Origin: Streptomyces sp. NBC_01314
GTDB lineage: Bacteria > Actinomycetota > Actinomycetes > Streptomycetales > Streptomycetaceae
Length of the DNA stretch: 64,000 nucleotides
Direction: 5' to 3'
Assembly: GCF_041435215.1 (NCBI RefSeq)
Contig: NZ_CP108394.1
Coordinates: 9,114,001-9,178,000, forward strand
Below the pieces are notes generated by a model that made no database searches, was not told the origin of the DNA, and saw only the letters and a program-made list of their open reading frames with translations. A program made the translations under genes and the position numbers. Below are positions 1 through 7,671 of the stretch, piece by piece (the stretch's first letter is position 1; every line of letters starts with the position of its first letter).

Positions 1-39
1 AGCCGCGCGCAGGGTGCACTCGCGCCCTGAGCACGACGA

Positions 40-69
40 AGCCCCCGGCCGTAGGAACGGCCGGGGGCT
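40..69 (-). terminator. Terminator of leftward tRNA operon
   Basis: A perfect 13-bp inverted repeat (40-52 with 57-69) encloses a 4-nt loop, just past the 3' end of the last tRNA-Val in the leftward direction. On the minus strand the stem is followed by a short T-containing stretch. It fits an intrinsic terminator for the five-tRNA operon. Confidence 0.7.
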
Positions 70-78
70 CGGTGTGTG

Positions 79-150
79 TGGACGATACTGGGATTGAACC
101 AGTGACCTCTTCCGTGTCAGGGAAGCGCTCTCCCGCTGAGCTAATCGTCC
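79..150 (-). tRNA. tRNA-Val (GAC), copy 3 in transcription order
   Basis: The reverse strand folds as a 72-nt cloverleaf: acceptor GGACGAT/ATCGTCC, D stem GCTC/GAGC, anticodon stem CTTCC/GGAAG with loop CTGACAC (anticodon GAC), T arm ACTGG/CCAGT with loop TTCAATC, discriminator A. CCA is not encoded. It reads GUC valine codons, common in this genome. The sequence is identical to the copy at 298-369. Confidence 0.96.
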
Positions 151-184
151 TCGGGATCACAGCACCACGGCTGTGGATCTTGCG

Positions 185-256
185 TGCGCGATACTGGGAT
201 TGAACCAGTGACCTCTTCCGTGTCAGGGAAGCGCTCTCCCGCTGAGCTAATCGCGC
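185..256 (-). tRNA. tRNA-Val (GAC), variant acceptor stem
   Basis: Same 72-nt body as its two neighbours with anticodon GAC, but the acceptor stem is GCGCGAT/ATCGCGC instead of GGACGAT/ATCGTCC. Both strands of the stem changed together, so pairing is kept and the gene should be functional. CCA is not encoded. Confidence 0.96.
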
Positions 257-297
257 GGGTCGAAGCCTCGCGGGCTCCAGAAGCCCTGAGGCCTCAG

Positions 298-369
298 TGG
301 ACGATACTGGGATTGAACCAGTGACCTCTTCCGTGTCAGGGAAGCGCTCTCCCGCTGAGCTAATCGTCC
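298..369 (-). tRNA. tRNA-Val (GAC), first copy in transcription order
   Basis: A 72-nt cloverleaf identical to the copy at 79-150, with anticodon GAC, discriminator A and no encoded CCA. It lies 1 bp from the tRNA-Cys gene, so the two are surely co-transcribed and separated by RNA processing. Confidence 0.96.
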
Positions 370-370
370 T

Positions 371-444
371 TGGAGGTGGAGACGGGATTTGAACCCGTGT
401 AGACGGCTTTGCAGGCCGTTGCCTCGCCTCTCGGCCACTCCACC
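371..444 (-). tRNA. tRNA-Cys (GCA)
   Basis: Cloverleaf with acceptor GGTGGAG/CTCCACC, anticodon stem ACGGC/GCCGT and loop CTGCAAA (anticodon GCA), T loop TTCAAAT and discriminator T. A 3' CCA is encoded (371-373 on the reverse strand), unlike the other tRNAs here. Confidence 0.96.
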
Positions 445-484
445 AGGAGTGCGGGGATTCGGGAAGATCCCCCGCTTTCCAGCG

Positions 485-557
485 AGCGGACGACCAGGTT
501 CGAACTGGCGACCTCAACCTTGGCAAGGTTGCGCTCTACCAACTGAGCTACGTCCGC
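485..557 (-). tRNA. tRNA-Gly (GCC), first gene of the operon
   Basis: A 73-nt cloverleaf: acceptor GCGGACG/CGTCCGC, anticodon stem CAACC/GGTTG with loop TTGCCAA (anticodon GCC), T loop TTCGAAC, discriminator T, no encoded CCA. It is the promoter-proximal member of the leftward Gly-Cys-Val-Val-Val array. Confidence 0.96.
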
Positions 558-599
558 TTGTCGGTTCCGGCCCGCTTGCGCGGCCCGGCGACGAGTTGA

Positions 600-627
600 A
601 CTCTAGCGGATTCCCGGGCCAGCACAA
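600..627 (-). promoter_or_regulatory. Putative promoter of the tRNA operon
   Basis: Reading leftward, TTGTGC (-35, 627-622) and TAGAGT (-10, 605-600) are separated by 16 bp. The expected start lies about 35 nt before the mature 5' end of tRNA-Gly. This matches the housekeeping sigma consensus reasonably well and is the only good match in this intergenic region. Confidence 0.5.
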
Positions 628-714
628 AAACGCGTTTGTGCAGCGTGCTGCGGTGCGTCCGGTCCGCGACCCGGCCGGGCCCGCCCGCAGGTCACCCGTC
701 CTAGACTCGACTGC

Positions 715-1758
715 GTGCCCGACCTCCCTCCGCTCGCCCGCTTCGGCAACCTCGTGGCCACCGGTCTCACCGATGTGACCAGCGACGCCGCCGCCCTGGA
801 CTCCTCCGGCTTCTGGTCCGTGTGCGCGGACTACGAGGGCGGTCTGGTGTGCGCGCGCTTCGGTGACGTACGTCGCGAGCCCGCACCCGCTCCGGTGCCG
901 GGGGCGTGGCACGGGCCGGGTGTCGGTGACTGGACGTCGTCCCTCGACCGCGCCGCGTACGCGGCGGGTGTCCGCCGGATCCGTGAGCACATCGCCGCCG
1001 GCGAGGTGTACCAGGCGAACCTGTGCCGGGTGCTGTCCGCGCCCGTGGCGCCGGACGCCGACGTGGACGCCCTGTCCGCGCTGCTGGCCCGTGGCAACCC
1101 GGCACCCTTCGCAGGAACGATTCGCCTCCCGGGGTACGGGGTCGAGATCGCCACCGCCTCCCCGGAACTCTTCCTGCGCCGCGACGGCCGGGTCGTCGAG
1201 TCGGGCCCGATCAAGGGCACCGGCCGCACCGAGGCGGACCTCCTGGAGAAGGACTACGCCGAGAACGTCATGATCGTCGACCTGGTCCGCAACGACATCG
1301 GGCAGGTCTGCGCCTCCGGCACCGTGACCGTGCCCGACCTGTGCGTCGTCGAGAAGCATCCGGGGCTCGTGCACCTGGTGTCGATGGTGCGCGGCGACCT
1401 GCGCGACGACGCCGGCTGGCCGGAGCTGCTCGCCGCGGCCTTCCCGCCCGGCTCCGTCACCGGCGCGCCCAAGTCGAGTGCTCTGCGCATCATCGACGCC
1501 CTGGAGACCGTCCCGCGCGGCCCGTACACCGGCGGCATCGGCTGGGTCGACGCCGACCGGGGCACGGCGGAGCTGGCCGTGGGGATCCGTACCTTCTGGA
1601 TCGACCGGGAGGCGGGCGAACTTCGCTTCGGCACGGGCGCGGGCATCACCTGGGGGTCGGACCCCGAGGCCGAGTGGCTGGAGACCGAGCTGAAGGCCGC
1701 CAGGCTGCTCGCGGTAGCGTCGGGGACGTACGAGGCGAGTGGGAGGACCCTTACGTGA
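715..1758 (+). CDS. pabB: Chorismate-binding protein, aminodeoxychorismate synthase component I-like
   Basis: The 347-residue product has the chorismate-binding fold shared by PabB, TrpE and isochorismate synthases. Visible motifs are SPELFLRRDGRV, PIKGTGR (about residues 165-170), YAENVMIVDLVRND, GSVTGAPK (about 246-253) and GIRTFWID near the C-terminus. PabB makes 4-amino-4-deoxychorismate for folate, with glutamine amidotransferase PabA supplying ammonia; no pabA lies here. It is shorter than E. coli PabB because the N-terminal subdomain is reduced. GTG start. Its stop overlaps the start of the pabC-like gene (GTGA), which strongly supports the PabB call over TrpE. A role in a specialised p-aminobenzoate pathway cannot be excluded. 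Confidence 0.88.
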   Translation: MPDLPPLARFGNLVATGLTDVTSDAAALDSSGFWSVCADYEGGLVCARFGDVRREPAPAPVPGAWHGPGVGDWTSSLDRAAYAAGVRRIREHIAAGEVYQANLCRVLSAPVAPDADVDALSALLARGNPAPFAGTIRLPGYGVEIATASPELFLRRDGRVVESGPIKGTGRTEADLLEKDYAENVMIVDLVRNDIGQVCASGTVTVPDLCVVEKHPGLVHLVSMVRGDLRDDAGWPELLAAAFPPGSVTGAPKSSALRIIDALETVPRGPYTGGIGWVDADRGTAELAVGIRTFWIDREAGELRFGTGAGITWGSDPEAEWLETELKAARLLAVASGTYEASGRTLT

Positions 1759-2576
1759 AGATCTGGCTCGACGGCGGACTGCAGGACATCGACTCCGCAC
1801 GTGTCTCCGTCCTCGATCACGGGCTGACCGTGGGCGACGGCGTCTTCGAGACCGCGAAGACCGTCGACGGGCGGCCGTTCGCGCTGACCCGCCACCTCGA
1901 CCGGCTGGCCCTCTCGGCACGCGGACTCGGCCTGCCCGAGCCCGACCTCGACGAGGTGCGCTGCGGCTGCTCCGCCGTCCTGGCGGCCAACCCGGTGGCG
2001 CTCGGCCGGCTCCGCATCACCTACACCGGCGGTGTCTCCCCGCTCGGCTCCGACCGGGGCGACCACGGCCCGACGCTCGTCGTCGCCCTCGGCGAGACCA
2101 GTCGGCGCGCCGACTCCACCGCCGCGATCACCGTCCCGTGGACCCGCAACGAGCGCGGCGCCCTCACCGGCCTGAAGACCACCTCGTACGCCGAGAACGT
2201 CGTCGCCCTCGCCCGCGCACACGAACAGGGCGCCACCGAGGCACTGTTCGCCAACACGGTGGGCCGGCTCTGCGAGGGCACGGGCTCCAACGTCTTCGTC
2301 GTCCTCGACGGCGAGATACACACCCCGCCGGTCGCCTCCGGCTGCCTCGCGGGCATCACCCGCGCCCTCGTCGTCGAGTGGACCGGCGCCCGCGAGACCG
2401 ACCTGCCGCTGGACGTCCTGGACCGCGCCGACGAGGTCTTCCTGACGTCGAGCCTGCGCGACGTGCAGTCCGTGCACCGCGTCGACGCCCGCGAACTCTC
2501 CGCCACCCCGGGCCCGGTGACAGCCAAGGCGATGCGGGTCTTCGACGAGCGGTCCGGCGACGACCTCGATCCGTAA
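1755..2576 (+). CDS. pabC: Class IV PLP aminotransferase, likely aminodeoxychorismate lyase
   Basis: The 273-residue product belongs to the fold-type IV PLP enzymes (branched-chain aminotransferase / ADC lyase). The probable Schiff-base lysine is Lys141 in LKTTSYAENV, followed by the phosphate-binding segment EGTGSNVF and GCLAGITR. ADC lyase converts aminodeoxychorismate to p-aminobenzoate and pyruvate. The GTG start overlaps the pabB-like stop by 4 bp, so the two are translationally coupled and probably catalyse consecutive steps. From sequence alone a D-amino-acid or branched-chain aminotransferase is possible; the operon decides the call. Confidence 0.85.
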   Translation: MKIWLDGGLQDIDSARVSVLDHGLTVGDGVFETAKTVDGRPFALTRHLDRLALSARGLGLPEPDLDEVRCGCSAVLAANPVALGRLRITYTGGVSPLGSDRGDHGPTLVVALGETSRRADSTAAITVPWTRNERGALTGLKTTSYAENVVALARAHEQGATEALFANTVGRLCEGTGSNVFVVLDGEIHTPPVASGCLAGITRALVVEWTGARETDLPLDVLDRADEVFLTSSLRDVQSVHRVDARELSATPGPVTAKAMRVFDERSGDDLDP

Positions 2577-2639
2577 AAGCCTCGGACAGCCTCGGACATT
2601 GGGCTGCCCCGGCGGTCCGGAGCGGGTAGAACACCCCTG

Positions 2640-3464
2640 ATGACCACCACCCTGCGGCCCATCGAGCCGCTTCAGCACGCCGCCGACGGCTCCCGTTCGC
2701 GCCGCTACCAGGTGTGCGTGAACAGCCGTCCCGCCGGCGCGATACACCTCGGTACGCGCCCCGACCCAGGGTCCTCGGCCGCCCGGATCCTGGATCTGCG
2801 GATCGACGAACCGGACCGCCGGCGCGGCCGGGCCACGGTGGCCGCGCTCGCCGCCGAGGAGGTGGCCCGGGGCTGGGGCTGCCGCCGGATCGAGGCGTCC
2901 GTCCCCGCGGGAGCCGAGCCCGCGCTGCGGCTGACCCAGGCACTCGGCTACGTCCTGCGCAACCGGGGCATGCGCAAGCCTCTCGACGGCACCCCGCCCG
3001 AACTGCCCGAGGGCAGCCGGGGCCGGCCCATGACCGAGGCCGAGTACGGGCCGTGGAAGGAGGCCGGGCTGGAGGGCTACGCACAGGACCTGATCACCCG
3101 TGGGGTGCCCGAGGAGGAGGCGTACGCCAGGGCCGCCGACGACTACGTGCGCTGTCTGCCACAGGGCCCGGCCTCCGCGAACAACCTGTGCAGCGTGCTG
3201 GAACACGACGGCACGAGAGTCGGCACGCTGTGGCTGTCGCTGACCGACGACGCAGCTTTCGTGTACGACGTGGAGGCGGACGCCGCACACCGGGGCAGGG
3301 GGCACGGCCGGACGCTCATGCTGCTGGCCGAGGCGCAGGCGGTGGCGGCCGGCAGGACCACCATCGCGCTCAACGTCTTCGCGGGCAACCTCCGGGCCGA
3401 ATGCCTCTACGAGTCGCTCGGCTACCGCACGACGGCCCACCACCTGTCCAAGCCGCTGCTCTGA
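2640..3464 (+). CDS. Tandem-domain GNAT acetyltransferase
   Basis: A 274-residue protein with two GNAT-like halves. The first (about residues 1-115) contains ILDLRIDEPDRRRGRATVAAL, resembling a beta4-alpha3 acetyl-CoA site. The second (about 120-274) has VEADAAHRGRGHGRTLMLLA followed by NVFAGNLRAECLYESLGY, a typical acetyl-CoA binding loop and C-terminal helix. The substrate is unknown. Only 63 bp separate it from pabC. There is no strong ribosome binding site, so a leaderless or short-leader transcript is possible. Confidence 0.85.
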   Translation: MTTTLRPIEPLQHAADGSRSRRYQVCVNSRPAGAIHLGTRPDPGSSAARILDLRIDEPDRRRGRATVAALAAEEVARGWGCRRIEASVPAGAEPALRLTQALGYVLRNRGMRKPLDGTPPELPEGSRGRPMTEAEYGPWKEAGLEGYAQDLITRGVPEEEAYARAADDYVRCLPQGPASANNLCSVLEHDGTRVGTLWLSLTDDAAFVYDVEADAAHRGRGHGRTLMLLAEAQAVAAGRTTIALNVFAGNLRAECLYESLGYRTTAHHLSKPLL

Positions 3465-3514
3465 CGGGCTGACGCGCTGCCGGTCTGTCGGTCTGCCGGG
3501 ACGTGCCCCGGCGG

Positions 3515-4033
3515 TCAGGCGCCCCCGGCGAGCAGCCGGTCGGTGATCTCCTCGATCCGCTCGCGCAGCCCCGTCTGGCTCTTGCCGCCGTCGAGGTGCT
3601 CGCCGCCGATGACATAGGTGGGGGTGCCCGTCACGCCGATCGCCTTGCCCTCGGCCTGGTCGGCGTCCACGATCAGGATGTGCCGGCCGTCGATCAGCGC
3701 GGTGTCGAACTCCTCGGCGTCCAGACCGAGTTCACGGGCCACCTCGATCAGGAACGGCTCTCCGGTCCGGTCCAGCTCCTCTACCCGCCCGAGCACGGCC
3801 TCGACGTACGCCCATGCCTGCCCCTGCTCGGCCGCCTCCTCGGCGGCCTGCGCGGCGGCGAAGGCGTGCTTGTGCTTCTCCAGCGGGAAGTGCCGCAGCC
3901 GTACGTCGAGCCGGTCGCCGTAGCGGGCCCGCAGCGCGCGGACGTCGTCGAGGGCGCTGCGGCAGTCGGGACACTGGAGCTCGCACCAGATGTCCAGGAC
4001 GACGGCGGACGGTACGGGGGAGGAGTCGCTCAT
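3515..4033 (-). CDS. DsbA/FrnE-like thioredoxin-fold oxidoreductase
   Basis: A 172-residue cytoplasmic-looking protein with the redox motif CPDC (Cys21-Cys24) after the first strand, a long helical insertion (about 60-125), and the cis-proline segment GVTGTPTYVIGG near the C-terminus. This is the DSBA/FrnE architecture, catalysing dithiol-disulfide exchange or isomerisation. There is no signal peptide. I chose the ATG at 4033 because the protein begins just before the first beta-strand and a GGGAGA element precedes it; a longer in-frame extension upstream has no similarity. It converges with the GNAT gene. Confidence 0.85.
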   Translation of the reverse strand: MSDSSPVPSAVVLDIWCELQCPDCRSALDDVRALRARYGDRLDVRLRHFPLEKHKHAFAAAQAAEEAAEQGQAWAYVEAVLGRVEELDRTGEPFLIEVARELGLDAEEFDTALIDGRHILIVDADQAEGKAIGVTGTPTYVIGGEHLDGGKSQTGLRERIEEITDRLLAGGA

Positions 4034-4192
4034 GGAGATCAGTCTCCCAGCTTCCCGGAAGTGCGGCCGACCCCGAGACGACCCGGAGATGTCCCTGAGG
4101 TCTCCCTCGTCCATGGCATATCGGACGCGTGGCGGTGCAGGATGGAAGGGACGCAACAAGACCGACCGACCGAGCACCGCCTGGAGGACCGG

Positions 4193-4648
4193 ATGATTGC
4201 CGAGACCGTCTGCGCCGCCGTCTCCGCGGCAGGCCTGGGCATCGCCGCGATCACGGCGTACCGGAAGCGTTTCCTCAGGGCGACCCGTATCGCCGCCTAC
4301 TCCCTCGTGCCCCTCGGTCTGGTGTTGACCGGGGTCGTCGAGTGGGTGGCCGACACCGCGTTCAGTCCGACCGCGTGGGCCGGCTTCGGAGTGCTGGGCG
4401 CCGCCTGGTTCCTCTTCATGACCACCCGCGCCGTGGAGCGCCGCCGCACAGCCCCCGGCAAGGAACGCAAGGAGGCCAAGGCGTCCCGCACCGGGGCGAT
4501 ATCCCCGGCGGCCTCGGCGCCCTCGCTGGGTCAGGGTTCACGGCCGGCGGCCCGCCCGGCGGCGGCACCACGGGCCCCCGGTTCGGGCAAGTCCGCCGCG
4601 GACGACTTCAGCGACATCGAGGCGATCCTGAAGAAGCACGGCATCTGA
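4193..4648 (+). CDS. Small membrane protein with conserved basic linker and acidic tail
   Basis: The 151-residue product has three hydrophobic segments (about residues 2-18, 32-52 and 60-78), a basic linker rich in Arg, Lys and Glu (about 80-100), a Pro/Ala/Ser-rich stretch and a distinctive end DDFSDIEAILKKHGI. I do not recognise a function. The ATG at 4193 is preceded by GGAGG. It is divergent from the DsbA-like gene, so the two share a promoter region. Confidence 0.8.
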   Translation: MIAETVCAAVSAAGLGIAAITAYRKRFLRATRIAAYSLVPLGLVLTGVVEWVADTAFSPTAWAGFGVLGAAWFLFMTTRAVERRRTAPGKERKEAKASRTGAISPAASAPSLGQGSRPAARPAAAPRAPGSGKSAADDFSDIEAILKKHGI

Positions 4649-4673
4649 CCCGGAGGAGCACGGCATCCGGCCG

Positions 4674-4697
4674 CCGAAGCGCTTCGGACTGAAACGA
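4674..4697. promoter_or_regulatory. Palindrome plus half-site resembling the 7.67 kb operator
   Basis: CCGAAGCGCTTCGG (4674-4687 region) is a perfect palindrome, followed 5 bp after its AAGCGCTT core by TGAAACGA. The same two words, AAGCGCTT and TGAAACGA, occur 3 bp apart in the operator region upstream of the sugar-transport operon. It may instead be a short terminator stem for the preceding gene, or coincidence. Confidence 0.3.
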
Positions 4698-4827
4698 CAC
4701 AGAAGGTCGGACGGCGGCGCCGAAGTGATCAGGTTCGCTCCGTACGTTGTGGATATTGGCGAACTCTCCGTCATTCCGGGTGGGTTGATCGCGCGGAGGG
4801 TCTCCGCTGCGTCATCATCGCGGCGAG

Positions 4828-4980
4828 ATGCTGGACACAACACAGAGCGACACTGTCGCCCCACCGGAGGAGCGGCGAGGTTGTCTCTTCGCGCTCTCCC
4901 AGCCACCGCTGATGATCTTCCTAGCGGTGATCGGCTGCCTGCTGCTCATGGCGTCACTGCACGATCTGCTGATGCTCTGA
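4828..4980 (+). CDS. 50-residue single-helix membrane peptide
   Basis: A short ORF of 50 codons with a charged N-terminus (DTVAPPEERRG), then a strongly hydrophobic helix (about residues 28-42, PLMIFLAVIGCLLLMAS) and a short end HDLLML. Codon use is Streptomyces-like, and an intrinsic terminator begins 8 bp after the stop, supporting a real transcription unit. There is no clear Shine-Dalgarno element, only a weak purine run (GGCGAG), so a leaderless start is possible. Function unknown. Confidence 0.65.
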   Translation: MLDTTQSDTVAPPEERRGCLFALSQPPLMIFLAVIGCLLLMASLHDLLML

Positions 4981-4987
4981 GCTGTAA

Positions 4988-5022
4988 ACGGAGCCCCTGA
5001 CGTCACCCGTCGAGGGCTCCGT
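4988..5022 (+). terminator. Intrinsic-type terminator
   Basis: A perfect 9-bp stem ACGGAGCCC (4988-4996) / GGGCTCCGT (5014-5022) with a 17-nt loop lies immediately after the 50-residue membrane peptide gene. There is no long T tract, as is usual in Streptomyces. It may serve both convergent genes. Confidence 0.65.
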
Positions 5023-5102
5023 CAGTCCCCGTACTCAAGTTTGTGCCTCAACCCTCTGCGTCAGCCCTCTGCCTCGACGCTCTGCGCCGGGTTGGCGGTG
5101 CC

Positions 5103-5663
5103 TCAGCCCGCCGCCTCCTTGCGACGTGCCCGGTAGGCGGCCACATGCAGGCGGTTTCCGCAGGTGCGGCTGTCGCAGTAGCGGCGCGAGCGGTTGCGGG
5201 AGAGGTCGACGAAGGCGCGTCGGCAGTCAGGGGCCTCGCAGCGGCGCAGCCGCTCCTGCTCCCCGGCGACGACGAAGAAGGCGAGCGCCATGCCACAGTC
5301 GGCCGAGAGATGGTCGGCGAGCGACGCGCCCGGCGAGAAGTAGTGCACATGCCAGTCGTAGCCGTCGTGATCGGTGAGCCGGGGCGTGGTGCCCGCCGCG
5401 GCGATCAGATCGTTGATGACCGAGGCGGCCGAGGCAGCCTCGGGGGCCGCGAAGACCTCCGCGAACCGGCCGCGGACCCTGCGCACGGCCGCGAGGTCGA
5501 ACTCCGACAGCACACCGACATCGCTGACCTCATGGTTCCGTACGAAGTCGGCGAGCGCCTCGACAGTCGCGAGCCCGTCGGTCGCCGTGTCGTTGTCCGG
5601 CGCGGTGTTCACCAGATCCACCACGGCATCGAGGGAACACCGGGTGTCGTGGGTGATCAGCAC
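5103..5663 (-). CDS. CGNR zinc-finger protein (ABATE domain), putative transcription regulator
   Basis: A 186-residue protein. The N-terminal 130 residues form a stress-response-like helical (ABATE) domain; the C-terminus carries the zinc-binding CGNR motif, seen as CEAPDCRRAFVDLSRNR followed by CDSRTCGNR and a basic tail. The family is predicted to bind DNA. I chose GTG at 5663 because AGGGAG lies 7 bp upstream; an upstream in-frame extension of 70 codons is Pro/Arg-rich and looks non-coding. Targets are unknown. Confidence 0.85.
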   Translation of the reverse strand: MLITHDTRCSLDAVVDLVNTAPDNDTATDGLATVEALADFVRNHEVSDVGVLSEFDLAAVRRVRGRFAEVFAAPEAASAASVINDLIAAAGTTPRLTDHDGYDWHVHYFSPGASLADHLSADCGMALAFFVVAGEQERLRRCEAPDCRRAFVDLSRNRSRRYCDSRTCGNRLHVAAYRARRKEAAG

Positions 5664-5961
5664 GTTTCGCTCCCTGGCCTGCGCGGGTCGGGCGGGCGCC
5701 CGCCGATGCTGGCCGATGGTAATCGCTCGGTGAGGCGGTGGACCGGTGTTGGCCGGACCGGAGCGCCCTGTACGAGCGGAACGGGCCAGGGGCCCGAATG
5801 GTGCCCCGTGCCCGTCGCGCTCGGTGACGGCATGGCGACGCCGCCGCGCGGAGGTCCGCGACGGCGGCGTCATTGGGTCGGCCCGAAGCCGTATTCGGTT
5901 GTCTGAGCCCGAGCCGTCTCCCCGAGTGGACGGCGCCGGGCGGCTCTGTGGGGGTCTCGCC

Positions 5962-6375
5962 CTAGCTTTCGGCCAGGATGTGTGAGAGTTCCTGGTCGAG
6001 GTCGAAGTGCCGGTGCTCCGTGCCGGGTGGCACGGCGGCGTCTGTGCGCTTCAGGAAGGACTCCAGGGCTCGTGCCGGGGCTTCGAGGAGGGCTTCGCCC
6101 TCCGGGGAGCTCAGGGCGATGCACACGACGCCCTGGCCGTGGCTGCGCGACGGCCAGACACGGACGTCGCCGGTGCCGGTGGGCCGGTGCAGGCCCTCGG
6201 CGAGGAGGTCGCGGGCGAACACCCATTCGACCGTTTCCTCTGCTCCGGTGTGGAAGGTGGCGTGCACGGCGTAGGGATCGGCCGTGTCATACCGCAGTCC
6301 CGCTGGAACAGGCAGTGAGGACTCGCTCGACACAACGAGGCGCAGGTGCAGCTCGCAGCTGACCGTGGTGTTCAT
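5962..6375 (-). CDS. ssgB: Sporulation cell-division activator SsgB
   Basis: The 137-residue product starts MNTTVSCELHLRLV and contains LRYDTADPYAVHATFHTG and VEWVFARDLLAEGL, the hallmarks of SsgA-like proteins; length and sequence match SsgB of Streptomyces. Known family role: SsgB marks future septum sites in aerial hyphae and recruits FtsZ through SsgA, so it is needed for spore formation. I chose ATG at 6375 because it reproduces the family length; GAAAGG lies about 11 bp upstream. It is divergent from the PGPGW membrane protein gene. No other sporulation gene is adjacent. Confidence 0.95.
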   Translation of the reverse strand: MNTTVSCELHLRLVVSSESSLPVPAGLRYDTADPYAVHATFHTGAEETVEWVFARDLLAEGLHRPTGTGDVRVWPSRSHGQGVVCIALSSPEGEALLEAPARALESFLKRTDAAVPPGTEHRHFDLDQELSHILAES

Positions 6376-6566
6376 AAGCGCCAAGGCCTTTCGCTCAGTG
6401 TGCGCTCGGGGATTCGCACGTCGGCGAAATCGACATGCCACCTACGGTGCCGTTGTAAACCCCTCTGGGAGTTTTGCGTCGCTTTTGGTAGCTCATCCGG
6501 CCGAGACCGTCTTCTGTGGGTACGACCATTCCGGTGACTGGTTTCTCTCCGGTAGGGTTTGGCCGT

Positions 6567-7046
6567 ATGGACACGGGGAGTTACGGGACGGGGGAGGTCG
6601 CCGTGGCGGCCGAGGAAACGAAGAGTGACACGGACGTAGCGAACAGTGAGGCCGATGTGGCCAAGAACGAAGCGCCGCTCGGATCCCGTGCGCCGGAATT
6701 CGTCAAGGCGCGGCGGATGCTGCACGTGAGCTGGCAGGTGGCTGTCTTCGTCATCGGGCTCGCGGTGGTCGGTGCGGGCGTGATCATGCTTCCGCTGCCC
6801 GGCCCCGGCTGGCTCGTGATCTTCGGTGGCATGGCGATCTGGGCGACGGAGTTCGTCTGGGCCCAGCTGGTGCTCCGCTGGACCAAGCGGAAGGTCTCCG
6901 AAGCCACCCAGCGCGCCCTCGACCCCAGGGTCCGCCGCCGCAACATCATTCTGACGACGATCGGCCTGGTGATCGTGGCCGTTCTCGTCGGTTTCTACGT
7001 CTGGAAGTTCGGCCTCGAGATGCCCTGGAACATCAAGAACCAGTGA
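6567..7046 (+). CDS. PGPGW-motif membrane protein (TIGR02611 family)
   Basis: A 159-residue protein with a charged, Glu/Asp-rich N-terminus, a membrane segment at about residues 58-76, the signature LPLPGPGWLVIFGG, a second segment in the same region and a third at about 130-150. Function unknown; the family is widespread in actinomycetes. ATG at 6567 lies 8 bp after TAGGGT (6553-6558), compatible with a leaderless message. A GTG at 6603 with GGGGGAGG upstream is an equally plausible start and would remove 12 residues. Confidence 0.82.
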   Translation: MDTGSYGTGEVAVAAEETKSDTDVANSEADVAKNEAPLGSRAPEFVKARRMLHVSWQVAVFVIGLAVVGAGVIMLPLPGPGWLVIFGGMAIWATEFVWAQLVLRWTKRKVSEATQRALDPRVRRRNIILTTIGLVIVAVLVGFYVWKFGLEMPWNIKNQ

Positions 7047-7124
7047 TCCCGGACGGGCTGGCGCGGGGATGCGGAACGTGGTCGGAGGGAGCCCCTGACA
7101 TGGGGTAATGTTCTCCCTGCGTCC

Positions 7125-7196
7125 GGGCGATTAGCTCAGTGGGAGAGCGCTTCGTTCACACCGAAGAGGTCACTGGTTCGAACCCAGTATCGCCCA
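7125..7196 (+). tRNA. tRNA-Val (CAC)
   Basis: A 72-nt cloverleaf: acceptor GGGCGAT/ATCGCCC, D stem GCTC/GAGC, anticodon stem CTTCG/CGAAG with loop TTCACAC (anticodon CAC, reads GUG), T arm ACTGG/CCAGT, discriminator A, CCA not encoded. TAATGT at 7106-7111 could be its -10 box. The identical gene recurs at 17544-17615. Confidence 0.97.
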
Positions 7197-7208
7197 CCGG
7201 ATGATGGC

Positions 7209-7244
7209 GACCCGGTCCACGGAAACGTGGACCGGGTCGTTTTT
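7209..7244 (+). terminator. Rho-independent terminator of tRNA-Val(CAC)
   Basis: A perfect 12-bp stem GACCCGGTCCAC (7209-7220) / GTGGACCGGGTC (7227-7238) with a 6-nt loop, followed by GTTTTT. It starts 13 bp after the tRNA. Confidence 0.92.
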
Positions 7245-7635
7245 CGTCGTGGGCGCGCAAGGCCCTCGGGGCGCCCTCCCGGTCGTGCGACTCCCGGGCG
7301 GCCACAGTCGATGGGGACCGGCCGGCGGTCGGGCATGGTCGAGCCGGCGCCTCCGGCTGCCGTGATTTGGCCGAATCCGGTGCTTCCTCGTCCTCGCCCG
7401 GGACTCGCGCCCGGTCGGTCTGCCGTGCTCCGGGGGCGGTTCGGAGGCAAGTGCGGGGCATCGTCCCACTGACTCCTTTCAGCCTCTTCTGCTAGCGGCT
7501 CGAAGACCCCCGTCGCGTTCGGCCCGTCGATCACAACTTCCGGACCTGCGCTTTCACTTGACCGGCCGTCACCTGCGGGCCGGTCACGGCCGGGGCGGGG
7601 AGGGCTCCGCTTTCCATCAATTCCTGTCCGAATCA
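7245..7635. other. Non-coding gap before the sugar-transport operon
   Basis: About 390 bp without a credible gene. Open frames on the reverse strand are Pro/Arg-rich, have no ribosome binding site and run into the antisense of the tRNA. I see no clear hairpin or repeat here. Confidence 0.6.
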
Positions 7636-7664
7636 TTGACGTCTCCTGAGGGTCTCCGTACCTT
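7636..7664 (+). promoter_or_regulatory. Promoter of the sugar ABC transporter operon
   Basis: TTGACG (7636-7641) and TACCTT (7659-7664) are separated by exactly 17 bp, a good housekeeping-sigma promoter. Transcription would start near 7670, immediately before or within the LacI-type operator, and give a 5' leader of about 60 nt. Confidence 0.72.
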
Positions 7665-7671
7665 GTGGCAG

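Noticed and set aside
1023..1754. In-frame upstream extension of the pabC ORF
   Set aside because: The extension overlaps pabB in another frame and is Arg/Gly-rich. Aminotransferase homology begins exactly at the GTG at 1755.
4034..4177. N-terminal extension of the DsbA-like protein to position 4177
   Set aside because: It overlaps the promoter region of the divergent gene and lacks similarity; the ATG at 4033 sits right before the first strand.
7136..7636. Reverse-strand ORF of 166 codons ending in GGRYWVRTSDLFGVNEALSH
   Set aside because: The conserved-looking end is the antisense of tRNA-Val(CAC). The rest is Pro/Arg/Gly-rich with no ribosome binding site. The same end appears at 17555-18049 for the same reason.
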